Assembly (NCBI RefSeq): GCF_000021685.1
Contig: NC_011959.1
Span: forward strand, 496,001-560,000
Direction: 5' to 3'
Length of the DNA: 64,000 bases
Source of the DNA: Thermomicrobium roseum DSM 5159
GTDB lineage: Bacteria > Chloroflexota > Chloroflexia > Thermomicrobiales > Thermomicrobiaceae
The notes under the pieces were generated by a model. That model searched no databases. It had not been told where the DNA came from and saw nothing but the letters and a program-made list of their open reading frames with translations. Positions 7,041-15,687 of the stretch are shown here, piece after piece (positions within the stretch are counted from its first letter, which is position 1; each line of letters starts with the position of its first letter). Both the position numbers and the translations under genes were made by a program.

Positions 7041-8690
7041 GTGTCCGGGCGAATCGTGCGCTGCGTGCTCGGTCTCCTCATCGTCGCGCTCGCCATCCCG
7101 ATCCCTGTTCGAGCGGACTCGTTACCGGAAGTCGTTGCCCAGCATTGGATCATCATGGACGCGGAAACGGGCCAGATCGTCGCTGAGCGAGCGGCACGCC
7201 AACCAGTCGCCATCGCGAGCCTGACCAAGGTGATGACTGCAGTCGTGGCGCTCGAACGGGGCGCGTTGGATCAGCCAGTCACCATCGTGCCGGAGGATTT
7301 GATCGGCGAGTCGTCGGCTGGGTTGCGAGCTGGACAAGTCGTGACGCTGCGAACGCTCTTGTATGGTCTCCTGCTCCGCAGCGGGAACGATGCCGCGATG
7401 GCGATCGCGCGGGCAGTCGGTGGAAGTCCGGATGCCGAGGATCCTGCTGCTCGCCAGCGCTTCGTCACCTGGATGAACGCGAAGGCGGTCGAGCTGGGTC
7501 TGCAGGCGACGTCTTTTCGCAATCCTCATGGTTTGGACGAACCTGGCCATGTCAGCAGTGCCTACGATCTGGCGCGGCTCACGCGCGTTGCGCTCGCCGA
7601 TCCGGTCTTCGTCGAGATATTCGGTGCGGCGAGCTATCACGGTGAGGGATTCTCGTGGCGGCACACCAATCGACTGCCCGAGCGTTACCCAGGGATCATC
7701 GGTGGGAAGACGGGTTGGACCGACGAAGCGGGCCTCTGCTTGATCGAGGTTGCTGAGCGGGCAGGGAAGACAGCGATCGTGGTACTGACCGGCTCGACCC
7801 TGGCCGCCTGGTACGACGACGCGGCCAAGCTCCTCGACTATGGCTGGACGAAACTCGATCGCCTCACTGGGTCAGCCGATGCCGAGCGACTGTTCGACTG
7901 GTGGTGGCGCCGGACGGAGGATCCGGTCGCGCGGGGGCTCGTCGTGCGGACCTGGCTTTGGGGTCCAGCTCTCGGCCCGGTCGAGTGGGAAGCCTACGCG
8001 GACGCACCCGACGGGAAGCGTCTCGTCCGCTATTACGAGAAAGGCCGGATGGAACTGACTCATCCCGACCGTGCCGTCGACGCACGCTGGCGCGTGACCG
8101 GCGGTCGGTTAGCCTGGGAGCTCCTGACTGGCTGGCAGCAAATCGGTGACGAGACGTACGTCCAACGAAAACCGGCTGCGATCGCGGTTGCGGGTGATCC
8201 CGGTAATCCTGTCACCTATGCCTTGCTGGGAACAATGCTCGCTGCGCCCTCTGGGCCTGCCGACGAACCCGTCACAGCTCGCCTCTTTCCCGATGGGACG
8301 GTCGTGCACGACGTGGAATTGGCTCGTTATGGGGTGAGGTACGGCGCGGTCTTTCGAGAGACCAACCATAGCGTGGCGTCCATCTTCGCGAACTGGCTCG
8401 AGCAACGAGGGTCGGTTTGGGCCGGATACCGACTGCGCGAGGAACCGCTGTTCTCGCCGTGGATAGCTGTCGTCGGTTATCCGATCACTGAGCCGTACTG
8501 GGTGAGGGTCCCGGTCAGGGGTGTCGAGCAGGATGTCCTCGTCCAGTGTTTCGAACGGCGCTGTCTGACGTTCACGCCGGCTAACCCGCCGGGCTGGCAG
8601 GTTGAGATGGGGAACATCGGTGTGCACTATCGGCAGTGGGTACAGCGCGATCGCGGTGTGCTCCTCCAGAATCTCTCCCGCTCGTCATGA
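7041..8690 (+). CDS. D-alanyl-D-alanine carboxypeptidase (low-molecular-weight penicillin-binding protein) with C-terminal accessory domain
   Basis: A serine DD-peptidase that trims peptidoglycan side chains outside the membrane. The chosen start is GTG 7041, eight bases after GGGAAGGGG; an upstream in-frame GTG at 7005 is less likely. Residues 1-25 form a signal peptide (hydrophobic core LLIVALAIPIP, cut after VRA). Catalytic motifs are S60-L-T-K63, S114-G-N116 and KTG (GGKTGWTDEAG). Residues from about 270 onward go beyond the catalytic domain. The last 150 contain GYPITEPYW, QCFERRCLTFTPANP and GNIGVHYRQW, a region I associate with extracellular proteins of Chloroflexota and of unknown function. 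Confidence 0.9.
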   Translation: MSGRIVRCVLGLLIVALAIPIPVRADSLPEVVAQHWIIMDAETGQIVAERAARQPVAIASLTKVMTAVVALERGALDQPVTIVPEDLIGESSAGLRAGQVVTLRTLLYGLLLRSGNDAAMAIARAVGGSPDAEDPAARQRFVTWMNAKAVELGLQATSFRNPHGLDEPGHVSSAYDLARLTRVALADPVFVEIFGAASYHGEGFSWRHTNRLPERYPGIIGGKTGWTDEAGLCLIEVAERAGKTAIVVLTGSTLAAWYDDAAKLLDYGWTKLDRLTGSADAERLFDWWWRRTEDPVARGLVVRTWLWGPALGPVEWEAYADAPDGKRLVRYYEKGRMELTHPDRAVDARWRVTGGRLAWELLTGWQQIGDETYVQRKPAAIAVAGDPGNPVTYALLGTMLAAPSGPADEPVTARLFPDGTVVHDVELARYGVRYGAVFRETNHSVASIFANWLEQRGSVWAGYRLREEPLFSPWIAVVGYPITEPYWVRVPVRGVEQDVLVQCFERRCLTFTPANPPGWQVEMGNIGVHYRQWVQRDRGVLLQNLSRSS

Positions 8691-8764
8691 TCGCGATTGG
8701 CAGAGAGGGCGGTGAGACGGGAGGAGCGCCGGCGAGCGGTTACTGGCGCTTGCCCACGAGCAAC

Positions 8765-9589
8765 TCAGCACAGTTCGCCTCTCCGTTGTTCGGGCGCTCT
8801 CTCGACGGTCGAAAGTGGCTGGAGTTCCCAAAAACGCTCGGCGAGTTGGCCTCGTCCGACTTCCAACGTATACGACCGGAGAACTCGATCGAAGGGGCCG
8901 AGGTCACGAAAGACGAAAGCGATCTGGCTTCGATAATGACTGATCGCTCGCAGGCGTCTCTGGAAGAGCTCCTCCGAAAGAAAGACGAGCCATGGCGGAC
9001 CGGCTGTCCAGCGCTGGATGGTGCAGTCGCGCTCGGCCTGGCTCCCTGGCATGGCGCTGTACGGTTGATCCTCGTAGGCCCAAACGGAAAAACCTCGTTC
9101 GACCAGGCGTGTACCGAGCAGACGCGCGATTTGGTGATCGACGTGGTTGCCGAGAGCGAGGGGAACGAAAATCGCCGGTGATTCGGCGTGGGAGCGGATC
9201 ACCTCTTCGACGAGATCGAGGAGCTCATCGACCAGCACCAGATCATCGGGGTGGAGAGGTCCGAAGAGTTCGTCGTCCGAGTTGTAACGGGCATCGCGGT
9301 AAATTGCGTCCGGGACATCGAACCAGTGTGCCGTCGCCCCGAGTTCGGCAGCGGCGGCACGCTCTTCCTCGCGCCGCAATTGGACAGCCGTCCGATCGTC
9401 CATGCCCCGCCATCGGTGCTGCTGCTGCGCGAAGAAACTGAGCGGCTCAGATGGCTCTCCGCCGAAGAGCGTGAGGATGACGGGCTTGCGACCACTCGCG
9501 GCGAAGAGGGCGACGGTTCCACCGCACGAGAGTGGAACATCATCGAAGTGTGGGGAAAGGAAAATCGCGTCAGCGGTCAGCTCACACAT
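8765..9589 (-). CDS. PIG-L / LmbE family deacetylase
   Basis: A 274-residue zinc-dependent N-acetylglucosaminide deacetylase-like protein. The family metal motif reads SPHFDD (normally PHPDD) at about residues 12-17, followed by CGGTVALF. The second metal site is NHVDH near residue 150. Family members deacetylate GlcNAc-linked substrates, such as GlcNAc-PI, mycothiol or bacillithiol precursors and lincosamides, so the substrate here is unknown. The start ATG 9589 overlaps the selB stop within ATGTGTGA, so translation is probably coupled to selB. Confidence 0.85.
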   Translation of the reverse strand: MCELTADAIFLSPHFDDVPLSCGGTVALFAASGRKPVILTLFGGEPSEPLSFFAQQQHRWRGMDDRTAVQLRREEERAAAAELGATAHWFDVPDAIYRDARYNSDDELFGPLHPDDLVLVDELLDLVEEVIRSHAESPAIFVPLALGNHVDHQIARLLGTRLVERGFSVWAYEDQPYSAMPGSQAERDCTIQRWTAGPPWLVFLSEELFQRRLRAISHYRSQIAFVFRDLGPFDRVLRSYTLEVGRGQLAERFWELQPLSTVERAPEQRRGELC

Positions 9590-11474
9590 AACGGACACGA
9601 GCGTCACCGATCCGTCTGGTAACCCGCTGTTGGTCGAGGTACTCGAGGAGTGCCTGCGCGTACTTGCGACTCGTCCCGAGTGCATCACGTACTTGAGCGA
9701 GCGTCACACTGCCATGAGCATCGATCAGTGCGAGCACACGCTTTTTGATTTCTGCCCATGCAGACGGAGCGAAGACGACCTCGTCATTGACGCGGACGAC
9801 ACGTCCAAGGTCAGCGAGCGCTTGGACGAGTTCCGGCTCGATACCGTACTCGCTGGGAGACGGCGGAGAGAACGGCTCACGCAGCAGAGCAGCTTCGTAG
9901 GCCCGCGCTCGGTTCTCTTGCTCCTCGGTCAGTTGGATCCGATGCTCGGGCAAACGCAGCACATCGTCGTCTTGGATCACCGCGCCGGCCTGAGTGAGCC
10001 AGTGGACAAGGAGTTCGAAGAAACGGGGCGAGAGCCCGAGGCGACTCCGTGCCATTTCGCGTGGAAGCCCGCGCCGAAGCGGATAGCGTGCGTGATAGTC
10101 GCGGAGAAGATCGAGTAACTGGGCAGTGATCCGCTCCAACGCCGTGCGCTCGGCGAGTGCGCTGCCCGGGTTCAACGCGCCTTCCGCATTTTCCAGACAA
10201 ACGATCTGGCCCTGCTGGATCAGTTGAGTGATGGCTCTCGTGGCAGTCGTCTCGTCGAGATTCGTTCGTTGGAGTACATCACGCCACTCGGCGATACCGC
10301 GTTCCAAAGCATGGAGCACCAGCGCCTCGGGGGAGCCGGAGGCGAGAAGCTCGAGCGTACGCAAAATTTCTGGACGGAAGCGCCGATGCCGGCGCGGAGC
10401 CGTATCGATGATGATGCCGCCTCCGAGTGTCGCGCTCGGCGAGGGACGGCGGATGATGAAACGGTCGCCGCGCACGGCGACGACCGGCTCCTGAAGGCGC
10501 AGTTGAACCCAGCCGACCATGCCCGGTTCGAGTCGCTCAGCATCGAGAAGCGTGACGCGGGCGAGTGTCTCACTCGCTCCGACGAAGAAATCGACCTCGT
10601 CGTTCTGCTCGAGCGGCTCCGGGGCGTCGGGCAGCATGCGCAAGCGAGCGTCGAGGAGCATGGTCGGTCGGAGCCAGCCAGGGACGGTGAGCACGTCGCC
10701 GCGCACCAGGTCTTCGACTTCGACGCCACTCAGATTGACCGCGGTACGCGATCCAGGGAGAGCCCGATCGACTCGCGTCCGATGACTCTGCAAGCCGCGC
10801 ACTCGTGCCCGGAGGCCGCGGGGGAGGATTTCGACTTCTTGCCCAACTTCCAGTTCGCCGTCCCGCAGCGTACCCGTGACGACCGTGCCGAAGCCCGCGA
10901 CGGTGAAAACACGATCGATCGCCAAGCGCGGCTTGCCGCTCCGAGCATGAGGCGGAACCTGATCGAGTACCTGGTCGATCACCCGTACGAGCGCATCGAG
11001 ACCATAGCCAGTCACGGCCGAGACAGGAACGATCGGGACGCCGGCAAGAGCGGTGTCTCGCAAGAGTTCCTCGACTTCGACGATGACGAGTTCGAGCCAG
11101 TCGGGTTCGACGAGATCGCTCTTGGTCAGCGCGACGAGACCGTGCCTGATCTCGAGCAAGTCGAGGATGGCTACATGCTCGCGTGTTTGCGGCATCGGAC
11201 CTTCGTCGGCAGCGACCACGAGAAGAGCGGCATCGAAACCGCCGACCCCAGCGAGCATATTCTTGATGAAGCGCTCGTGCCCAGGAACATCGACGATACT
11301 CAGTCGGCGGCCACTCGGGAGCGTCATCCAGGCGAAACCGAGATCGATCGTCATCTCCCGTTCCTTTTCCTCGCGGAGCCGGTCGGGATCGATCCCAGTG
11401 AGTGCCTTGACGAGCGTCGATTTTCCGTGATCGACGTGCCCAGCAGTGCCGATGACGAAGGTCTGACGTGCCAT
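9582..11474 (-). CDS. selB: Selenocysteine-specific translation elongation factor SelB
   Basis: SelB brings Sec-tRNA to UGA codons next to a SECIS hairpin. The N-terminal GTPase has GHVDHGKS (residues 12-19), DLGFAW, DVPGHE and TKSD. Beta-barrel domains II and III follow, and the C-terminal third holds winged-helix repeats, with the last near LAQVRDALGTSRKYAQALLEYL, that bind SECIS RNA. At 630 residues it has a typical bacterial SelB length; EF-Tu has no such C-terminus. Its presence implies the organism decodes UGA as Sec and supports the UGA-containing oxidoreductase at 356-1057. selA, selD and tRNA-Sec were not seen in this window. Confidence 0.96.
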   Translation of the reverse strand: MARQTFVIGTAGHVDHGKSTLVKALTGIDPDRLREEKEREMTIDLGFAWMTLPSGRRLSIVDVPGHERFIKNMLAGVGGFDAALLVVAADEGPMPQTREHVAILDLLEIRHGLVALTKSDLVEPDWLELVIVEVEELLRDTALAGVPIVPVSAVTGYGLDALVRVIDQVLDQVPPHARSGKPRLAIDRVFTVAGFGTVVTGTLRDGELEVGQEVEILPRGLRARVRGLQSHRTRVDRALPGSRTAVNLSGVEVEDLVRGDVLTVPGWLRPTMLLDARLRMLPDAPEPLEQNDEVDFFVGASETLARVTLLDAERLEPGMVGWVQLRLQEPVVAVRGDRFIIRRPSPSATLGGGIIIDTAPRRHRRFRPEILRTLELLASGSPEALVLHALERGIAEWRDVLQRTNLDETTATRAITQLIQQGQIVCLENAEGALNPGSALAERTALERITAQLLDLLRDYHARYPLRRGLPREMARSRLGLSPRFFELLVHWLTQAGAVIQDDDVLRLPEHRIQLTEEQENRARAYEAALLREPFSPPSPSEYGIEPELVQALADLGRVVRVNDEVVFAPSAWAEIKKRVLALIDAHGSVTLAQVRDALGTSRKYAQALLEYLDQQRVTRRIGDARVRYV

Positions 11475-11558
11475 CCCGGGCTCGAGCCTCCCACTCTCTC
11501 GCGAAAGTGTACCGTGTGGTTGCAGAGAACGATCACGACGGGGGAAGGAGCAGGCGCT

Positions 11559-12482
11559 GTGTCGGTCAGTCCGTATCGGATTCCTCGATCCTCGCGGTAC
11601 GCGGCGCTCGATGCCACTGCGCTACCAGCGCTCCGTGTCGAGACAGGCGCGGTCGTCGAGTTCGAGACGAGCGATGAGCCGTACGAAATGCTCGCTCGTG
11701 GCATCCTGGTCGAGGAGATCGGATTGGATCGCTTCAACCAAGTGACTGGTCCACTCGCGGTCAAAGGAGCGCGCCCGGGTGACACACTCCGAGTCGATAT
11801 CCTCTCCATCAGCATCGAGCGCGCTTGGCTGGTCTTCATCCGCTCATTCGGTCCGCTAGGGCGACTGTTACCGAAGACGGTGTGCGAACGCTTGGACGTG
11901 CATGGCGGACGACTCGTCGTCTCCGAACGGCTGCAGCTTCCCCTCCGGCCGAGTATCGGCTGCATCGGGGTCGCTCCCGCTCGTGGGGCGAGCTCGACGT
12001 TCCGGCCGGTCTGGCCATGGGGTGGGAACCTCGATCTGGTCGAACTGCATGCCGGAAGCACGATCTGGCTACCTGTGCAGCGACCGGAGGCGTTCCTTTT
12101 CCTGGGTGACGTGCATGCTGCGATCGGTGCGGGTGAACCGGCACATGTCGCGATCGAAGCTGCCGCACGCGTTACAGTTCAGGTCGCGGTCGATCACCGA
12201 CTGCGGCTTCCCGGGCCGCTGGTGCGCAGCGATGATGAACTCCTGGTGTTCGGTCTTGGACCCGATATCTCGAGCGCTCAGCAGGCTGCGCTCGAAAACG
12301 CCGTCGCCCTGGTCCGGCGTGCGTTCGAGCTCACGACGCGCGAGGCGTATGCGTTCGTCTGCGCGTGTCTCTCTTACCGATTCGGCGGACCAGCTGGTCC
12401 GGTTGTGGTTGCCGCGCTTCCCCTCGCACCGGTCACTCAGCTGTCCGGCAGCGCGATTCCGAGCTGGCTCGCCAGTTCCTGA
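11559..12482 (+). CDS. Acetamidase/formamidase family protein
   Basis: The enzyme hydrolyses small amides to ammonia and the carboxylic acid. The 307-residue product has the FmdA/AmdA signature region PGDTLRVDIL, then GCIGVAPA and GDVHAAIGAGE, the last being highly characteristic. The start is GTG 11559 with GGGGGAAGGAG eight bases upstream; longer in-frame extensions run back over selB and are not believable. It is divergent from selB (84 bases between starts), and its last 46 bases overlap the convergent DUF255 gene. Substrate choice between formamide and acetamide cannot be read from sequence. Confidence 0.88.
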   Translation: MSVSPYRIPRSSRYAALDATALPALRVETGAVVEFETSDEPYEMLARGILVEEIGLDRFNQVTGPLAVKGARPGDTLRVDILSISIERAWLVFIRSFGPLGRLLPKTVCERLDVHGGRLVVSERLQLPLRPSIGCIGVAPARGASSTFRPVWPWGGNLDLVELHAGSTIWLPVQRPEAFLFLGDVHAAIGAGEPAHVAIEAAARVTVQVAVDHRLRLPGPLVRSDDELLVFGLGPDISSAQQAALENAVALVRRAFELTTREAYAFVCACLSYRFGGPAGPVVVAALPLAPVTQLSGSAIPSWLASS

Positions 12483-14500
12483 GGCGTGGTAACCGGTCGC
12501 TGGCACGCGAAATTGCGGCAGACGTACGCTGCCGGATGTCCGTCGACCAGGGAGCGCTCGGCCAGAAGCGGAACGATCGACGCGGCAATCTCGTCCTCCG
12601 GGCGGCGCAAAGCGAGGACACGATTCGGCAGGTAGCTCGCCTGGACGACCCGGAGGAGCGCTCGGGTCTCTGGTTGCGTCGGATCACCGATGATGGCGAC
12701 TTCGAATGGCTGACCGAGCGCAAAGTCCATGGCGAGCAACAGTTGCCCGCAAGCAATCGGGTGCTCGACGGCGAGCTGTGCATAGCGTTCCAAGAGCGTT
12801 CGCGCCTGGTCGATGAAGCGATGCTCACCCAAGAGTGTACCCAGGCGGAGGAGCGCTTCGGCTGTTGCTCCATTGCCGCTCGGCGTACCTTGATCAATGA
12901 ACGTTTTGGGGCGGACGATCAGCTGTTCCCCATCGCTCGCTGTGTCGTAGAAGTCACCGGCTACCGGATCAATGAACTTGGCCAAAATCGCCTCAGTGAG
13001 TTGGCGAGCCCAGGCGATCCAGAACGGATCGAAGGTCGCTTCGTAGAGCGACACGAGCGCATTCACAAGATCAGCATAATCGTCGAGGAATCCAGGGAAG
13101 CGCGCCTCACCTTCCTCCCAGACGTGGTAAAGCGTCTTCCCGTCCCACAACTGATCCCGGAGAAAGGTGGCTGCTCTCTCAGCAAGTGCGACGAAGTCAG
13201 GGCGATCGAGCGCTGTGCCGGCTTCCGCGAAGGCGCGGATGGCCAGCGCATTCCAAGCGACGATTACCTTCTCGTCACGGGCTGGATGAGGACGCTGATC
13301 TCGCGCTTCGTAGAGGCGAGCACGGATCGAGCCGATGCGCTGCTCGAGCTCATCGAGTGAAAGGCCGAACTCGCTCGCGATCGTTACCGGATCCTCCGCG
13401 ACGTGCAGGATGGACTTGCCCTCGAAGTTTCCTCGTGGTGTGACACCGAAGTATCGACAGGCAAGTCCAGCGTCATCGTTTCCCAAGACGGCTGCTATTT
13501 CCTCCGGCGTCCACAGGTAGAAGGCTCCTTCCCCCTCCTCACTATCGGCATCCTGAGCAGCGAAGAACGCTCCATGGTCTCCACGCATTTCGCGCTGTAT
13601 GTACACGAGCGTCTCTTCGGCGATCGTTCGGCAGAGTCGGTTACCCGAAGCAAGGTGGGCGAGGGTATACACACGTGCCAGCAGGGCGTTGTCGTAGAGC
13701 ATTTTCTCGAAGTGCGGGACGAGCCACGCTTCGTCGACCGTGTAGCGGTGAAAGCCGCCCCCGATCTGGTCGTGGATTCCGCCACGGGCCATCGCAGTGA
13801 GCGTCTGCAGCACCATTTCCAGTGCGCGTGGTGCGCCGGCGCGGCGAAACGTCCGCAGGAGAAATTCGAGTTGCAGCGGGGAGGGAAACTTGGGTGCAGT
13901 CCCGAAGCCCCCATGCTCCCGATCATAGTGAGGGACGAGATTGCGGGCAGCCTCGTCGAGAAACTGTTCCCGCAACGGTGCTGCCTGGAGCGGTGGGCGT
14001 GACTGTTGCTGCAGATAACTGACGAGATCCTCGGCCGCGCGCTCGACATCGGCGCGGCGCTCCCGATAGGCCTGGGCGACGGCGAGGAGGACGCGTGGCC
14101 AAGCCGGTAGCTGACCCCGGTCTTCAGGTGGGAAGTACGTACCGCCGTAGAACGGTTTGCCATCGGGTGTCAGGAAGACGTTGAGTGGCCAGCCGCCGGA
14201 GCCTGTCATCGCTTGCAACGCATTCATGTACAGCTCGTCGAGATCGGGGCGCTCCTCTCGATCGACTTTGATGTTGACGAAGAGCTCATTCTGGAGCTGA
14301 GCGATTTCCGGATTTTCGAAGCACTCGCGCTCCATCACGTGGCACCAGTGGCAGGAGGAGTAACCGATGCTGAGGAGGATCGGCTTGTCCTGCTCGCGGG
14401 CAACACGGAAGGCTTCCTCGCACCAGGGATACCAGTCGACAGGATTGTCAGCGTGCTGCCGCAGGTAGAGACTCTTTTCGTTGGCGAGGCGGTTCGGCAT
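12437..14500 (-). CDS. DUF255 thioredoxin-domain protein (YyaL/SSP411 family)
   Basis: A 687-residue cytoplasmic protein. The N-terminal thioredoxin-like domain contains NPVDWYPW, the redox motif CHWC in SIGYSSCHWCHVME and GGWPLNVFLTPDG. The rest is an alpha/alpha-toroid domain resembling glycosidases and N-acylglucosamine epimerases (YDNALLARVY, GNFEGKSIL). Its biochemical role is unknown in any organism I can name. The start ATG 14500 gives the conserved N-terminus MPNRLANEKSLYL; an upstream extension to 14611 is composition-poor. Confidence 0.9.
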   Translation of the reverse strand: MPNRLANEKSLYLRQHADNPVDWYPWCEEAFRVAREQDKPILLSIGYSSCHWCHVMERECFENPEIAQLQNELFVNIKVDREERPDLDELYMNALQAMTGSGGWPLNVFLTPDGKPFYGGTYFPPEDRGQLPAWPRVLLAVAQAYRERRADVERAAEDLVSYLQQQSRPPLQAAPLREQFLDEAARNLVPHYDREHGGFGTAPKFPSPLQLEFLLRTFRRAGAPRALEMVLQTLTAMARGGIHDQIGGGFHRYTVDEAWLVPHFEKMLYDNALLARVYTLAHLASGNRLCRTIAEETLVYIQREMRGDHGAFFAAQDADSEEGEGAFYLWTPEEIAAVLGNDDAGLACRYFGVTPRGNFEGKSILHVAEDPVTIASEFGLSLDELEQRIGSIRARLYEARDQRPHPARDEKVIVAWNALAIRAFAEAGTALDRPDFVALAERAATFLRDQLWDGKTLYHVWEEGEARFPGFLDDYADLVNALVSLYEATFDPFWIAWARQLTEAILAKFIDPVAGDFYDTASDGEQLIVRPKTFIDQGTPSGNGATAEALLRLGTLLGEHRFIDQARTLLERYAQLAVEHPIACGQLLLAMDFALGQPFEVAIIGDPTQPETRALLRVVQASYLPNRVLALRRPEDEIAASIVPLLAERSLVDGHPAAYVCRNFACQRPVTTPQELASQLGIALPDS

Positions 14501-14826
14501 GGTGAACCTCGCTCTCCTGTGCACTCTTCTTCGCCGGTTTCCAGCGTTCGCTGGTTCGTTCGATGATACCCGATTCGTGTCCGAAGACGCTGCGCTGCCT
14601 CGTCGGAGCAACCATGTGTGGGTGCTCTTGGCCGTACCTGCGGTGGATCGTCCGGAAATGGAGCGAGCGCTGAGGTCGATCCTCGGGCCTGGTGGGACAG
14701 GAACGCTGGGTACCCGAGAAAAGTGGCTGCTCGAGGTGGGTGATCGAGTGATCGCTCACGGTGTCTCCTCAGGTGAGCGCCCGAATCCTTTCTTGCCAGT
14801 TACAGCACAGCGCGCTCCATTGTCGG
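14501..14826. other. Intergenic region, no gene seen
   Basis: About 325 bases between the DUF255 gene and the small-RNA promoter. A plus-strand frame of about 120 codons crosses it but begins inside the DUF255 gene, matches nothing I know and has no clear ribosome site. I leave it uncalled. Confidence 0.4.
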
Positions 14827-14855
14827 TTGACGAAGGGGGCTCGGCGTGATAGTCT
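14827..14855 (+). promoter_or_regulatory. Promoter of the small structured RNA
   Basis: TTGACG (14827-14832), exactly 17 bases, then TAGTCT (14850-14855). This is the same arrangement as the riboflavin promoter at 2583-2611. Transcription should start near 14862. Confidence 0.72.
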
Positions 14856-14861
14856 GAGCCC

Positions 14862-15027
14862 ATGTGCGGCTCTCGAGCGAGACCGTGCAGGGGAAAGGGG
14901 GTGATGCCCGGAATGAGTAGCTACGAACTTCCGGGCGTCACCGTGGAGGTAGTCGGATAACCGGCTTTCCCCCGGGGGCGCCCACACCAACCACCGAGCC
15001 GGCCTCATCAGGCCGGCTCGGTGTTTT
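14862..15027 (+). ncRNA. Candidate small RNA of about 165 nt, possibly with an 18-codon open frame
   Basis: A unit with its own promoter and terminator but no ordinary gene. GGGGAAAG (14890-14897) can pair with CUUUCCCC (14965-14972). Inside lies a 14-bp hairpin, GGUGAUGCCCGGAA (14900-14913) with UUCCGGGCGUCACC (14929-14942), with one U-G pair and a 15-nt loop. A smaller hairpin, AGUCGG-AUAA-CCGGCU, follows. It matches no riboswitch, SRP RNA, tmRNA or tRNA consensus I know; a divergent 6S RNA is possible from its size and shape. Alternatively ATG 14904, behind GGGGAAAGGGGG, opens an 18-codon frame ending at TAA 14958-14960 (MPGMSSYELPGVTVEVVG), so it could be a tiny mRNA. Confidence 0.5.
14994..15027 (+). 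terminator. Intrinsic terminator of the small RNA
   Basis: CCGAGCCGGCC (14994-15004) pairs with GGCCGGCTCGG (15011-15021) across the loop TCATCA, followed by TGTTTTCTC. This is an 11-bp stem with a U tract. Confidence 0.88.
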
Positions 15028-15080
15028 CTCGGGTATCCTTCGCCATGGAAGAAAGCATGGAAGCGAAAGGGGCGTGCAAG

Positions 15081-15686
15081 GTGACGAGAAGTGCCGAGGC
15101 GACCGAAGCGTATATCCGCCGCATCGAGGAGTATCGCAAGCGACGGGACGAGTTCTTCAAATCCAATGAAAACTCCCCGCTCCTACCAGAACAGCGGGAG
15201 CGCTTTCGCGGGTTGCGCTATTATCCGGTGAAGCCTGAATACCGCTTCGTCGTCGAGTTGCAACGCGACGGTGTCAGTCAAGAGCGCGTGATACTCGGTA
15301 CCACCACGGGTGAGCCGAAGGAATTCATCGTCGCTGGTCGCGTGACAGTCGAAATCGAGGGGAAGCCCGTGACGTTCACGGTCTACCGGGAGGTCGGCCG
15401 TGGGCGCTACTTTTTGCCCTTCCGGGATGCCACTGCTGGAAGCGAGACCTATTCAGTCGGTCGCTATCTCGATCCTCAAGAGACGCCGGATGGCAAGCTC
15501 GTGATCGATTTCAATATGGCGTATAACCCGTACTGTGCGTACAACGATCGTTGGACCTGCCCTATCCCGCCCCGCGAGAATATCGTCGATGTGCCCATTC
15601 GAGCTGGCGAAATGGCCTATCCCGACTACGTCTCGATTACCGAACAGGAAAAACCGTCAGGACCGATGCCGTTGATCGGAGGATGA
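15081..15686 (+). CDS. DUF1684 family protein
   Basis: About 201 residues. The conserved DUF1684 features are visible: an N-terminal helix (YIRRIEEYRKRRDEFFK), the strand-rich middle, FLPFRDATAGSETYSVGRYL, and the C-terminal cluster DFNMAYNPYCAYNDRWTCPI with PPRENIV. The family is widespread and its function is unknown. There is no signal peptide. The start is uncertain: GTG 15081 has AAAGGGG at good spacing, while in-frame ATG 15045 and ATG 15057 are alternatives that add 8-12 charged residues. Two bases separate it from pepA, so it is probably in the same operon. Confidence 0.85.
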   Translation: MTRSAEATEAYIRRIEEYRKRRDEFFKSNENSPLLPEQRERFRGLRYYPVKPEYRFVVELQRDGVSQERVILGTTTGEPKEFIVAGRVTVEIEGKPVTFTVYREVGRGRYFLPFRDATAGSETYSVGRYLDPQETPDGKLVIDFNMAYNPYCAYNDRWTCPIPPRENIVDVPIRAGEMAYPDYVSITEQEKPSGPMPLIGG

Positions 15687-15687
15687 G

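Noticed and set aside
10224..11558. Long N-terminal extension of the acetamidase (about 445 codons)
   Set aside because: It runs antisense to selB with no family resemblance; the GTG at 11559 has a strong ribosome site and the family N-terminus.
14862..15027. Reading the small RNA as tRNA-Sec, SRP RNA or tmRNA
   Set aside because: No T-loop (GTTCRA), no CCA end, no SRP tetraloop motif and no alanine-rich tag; the selB link made tRNA-Sec tempting, but the structure does not fit.
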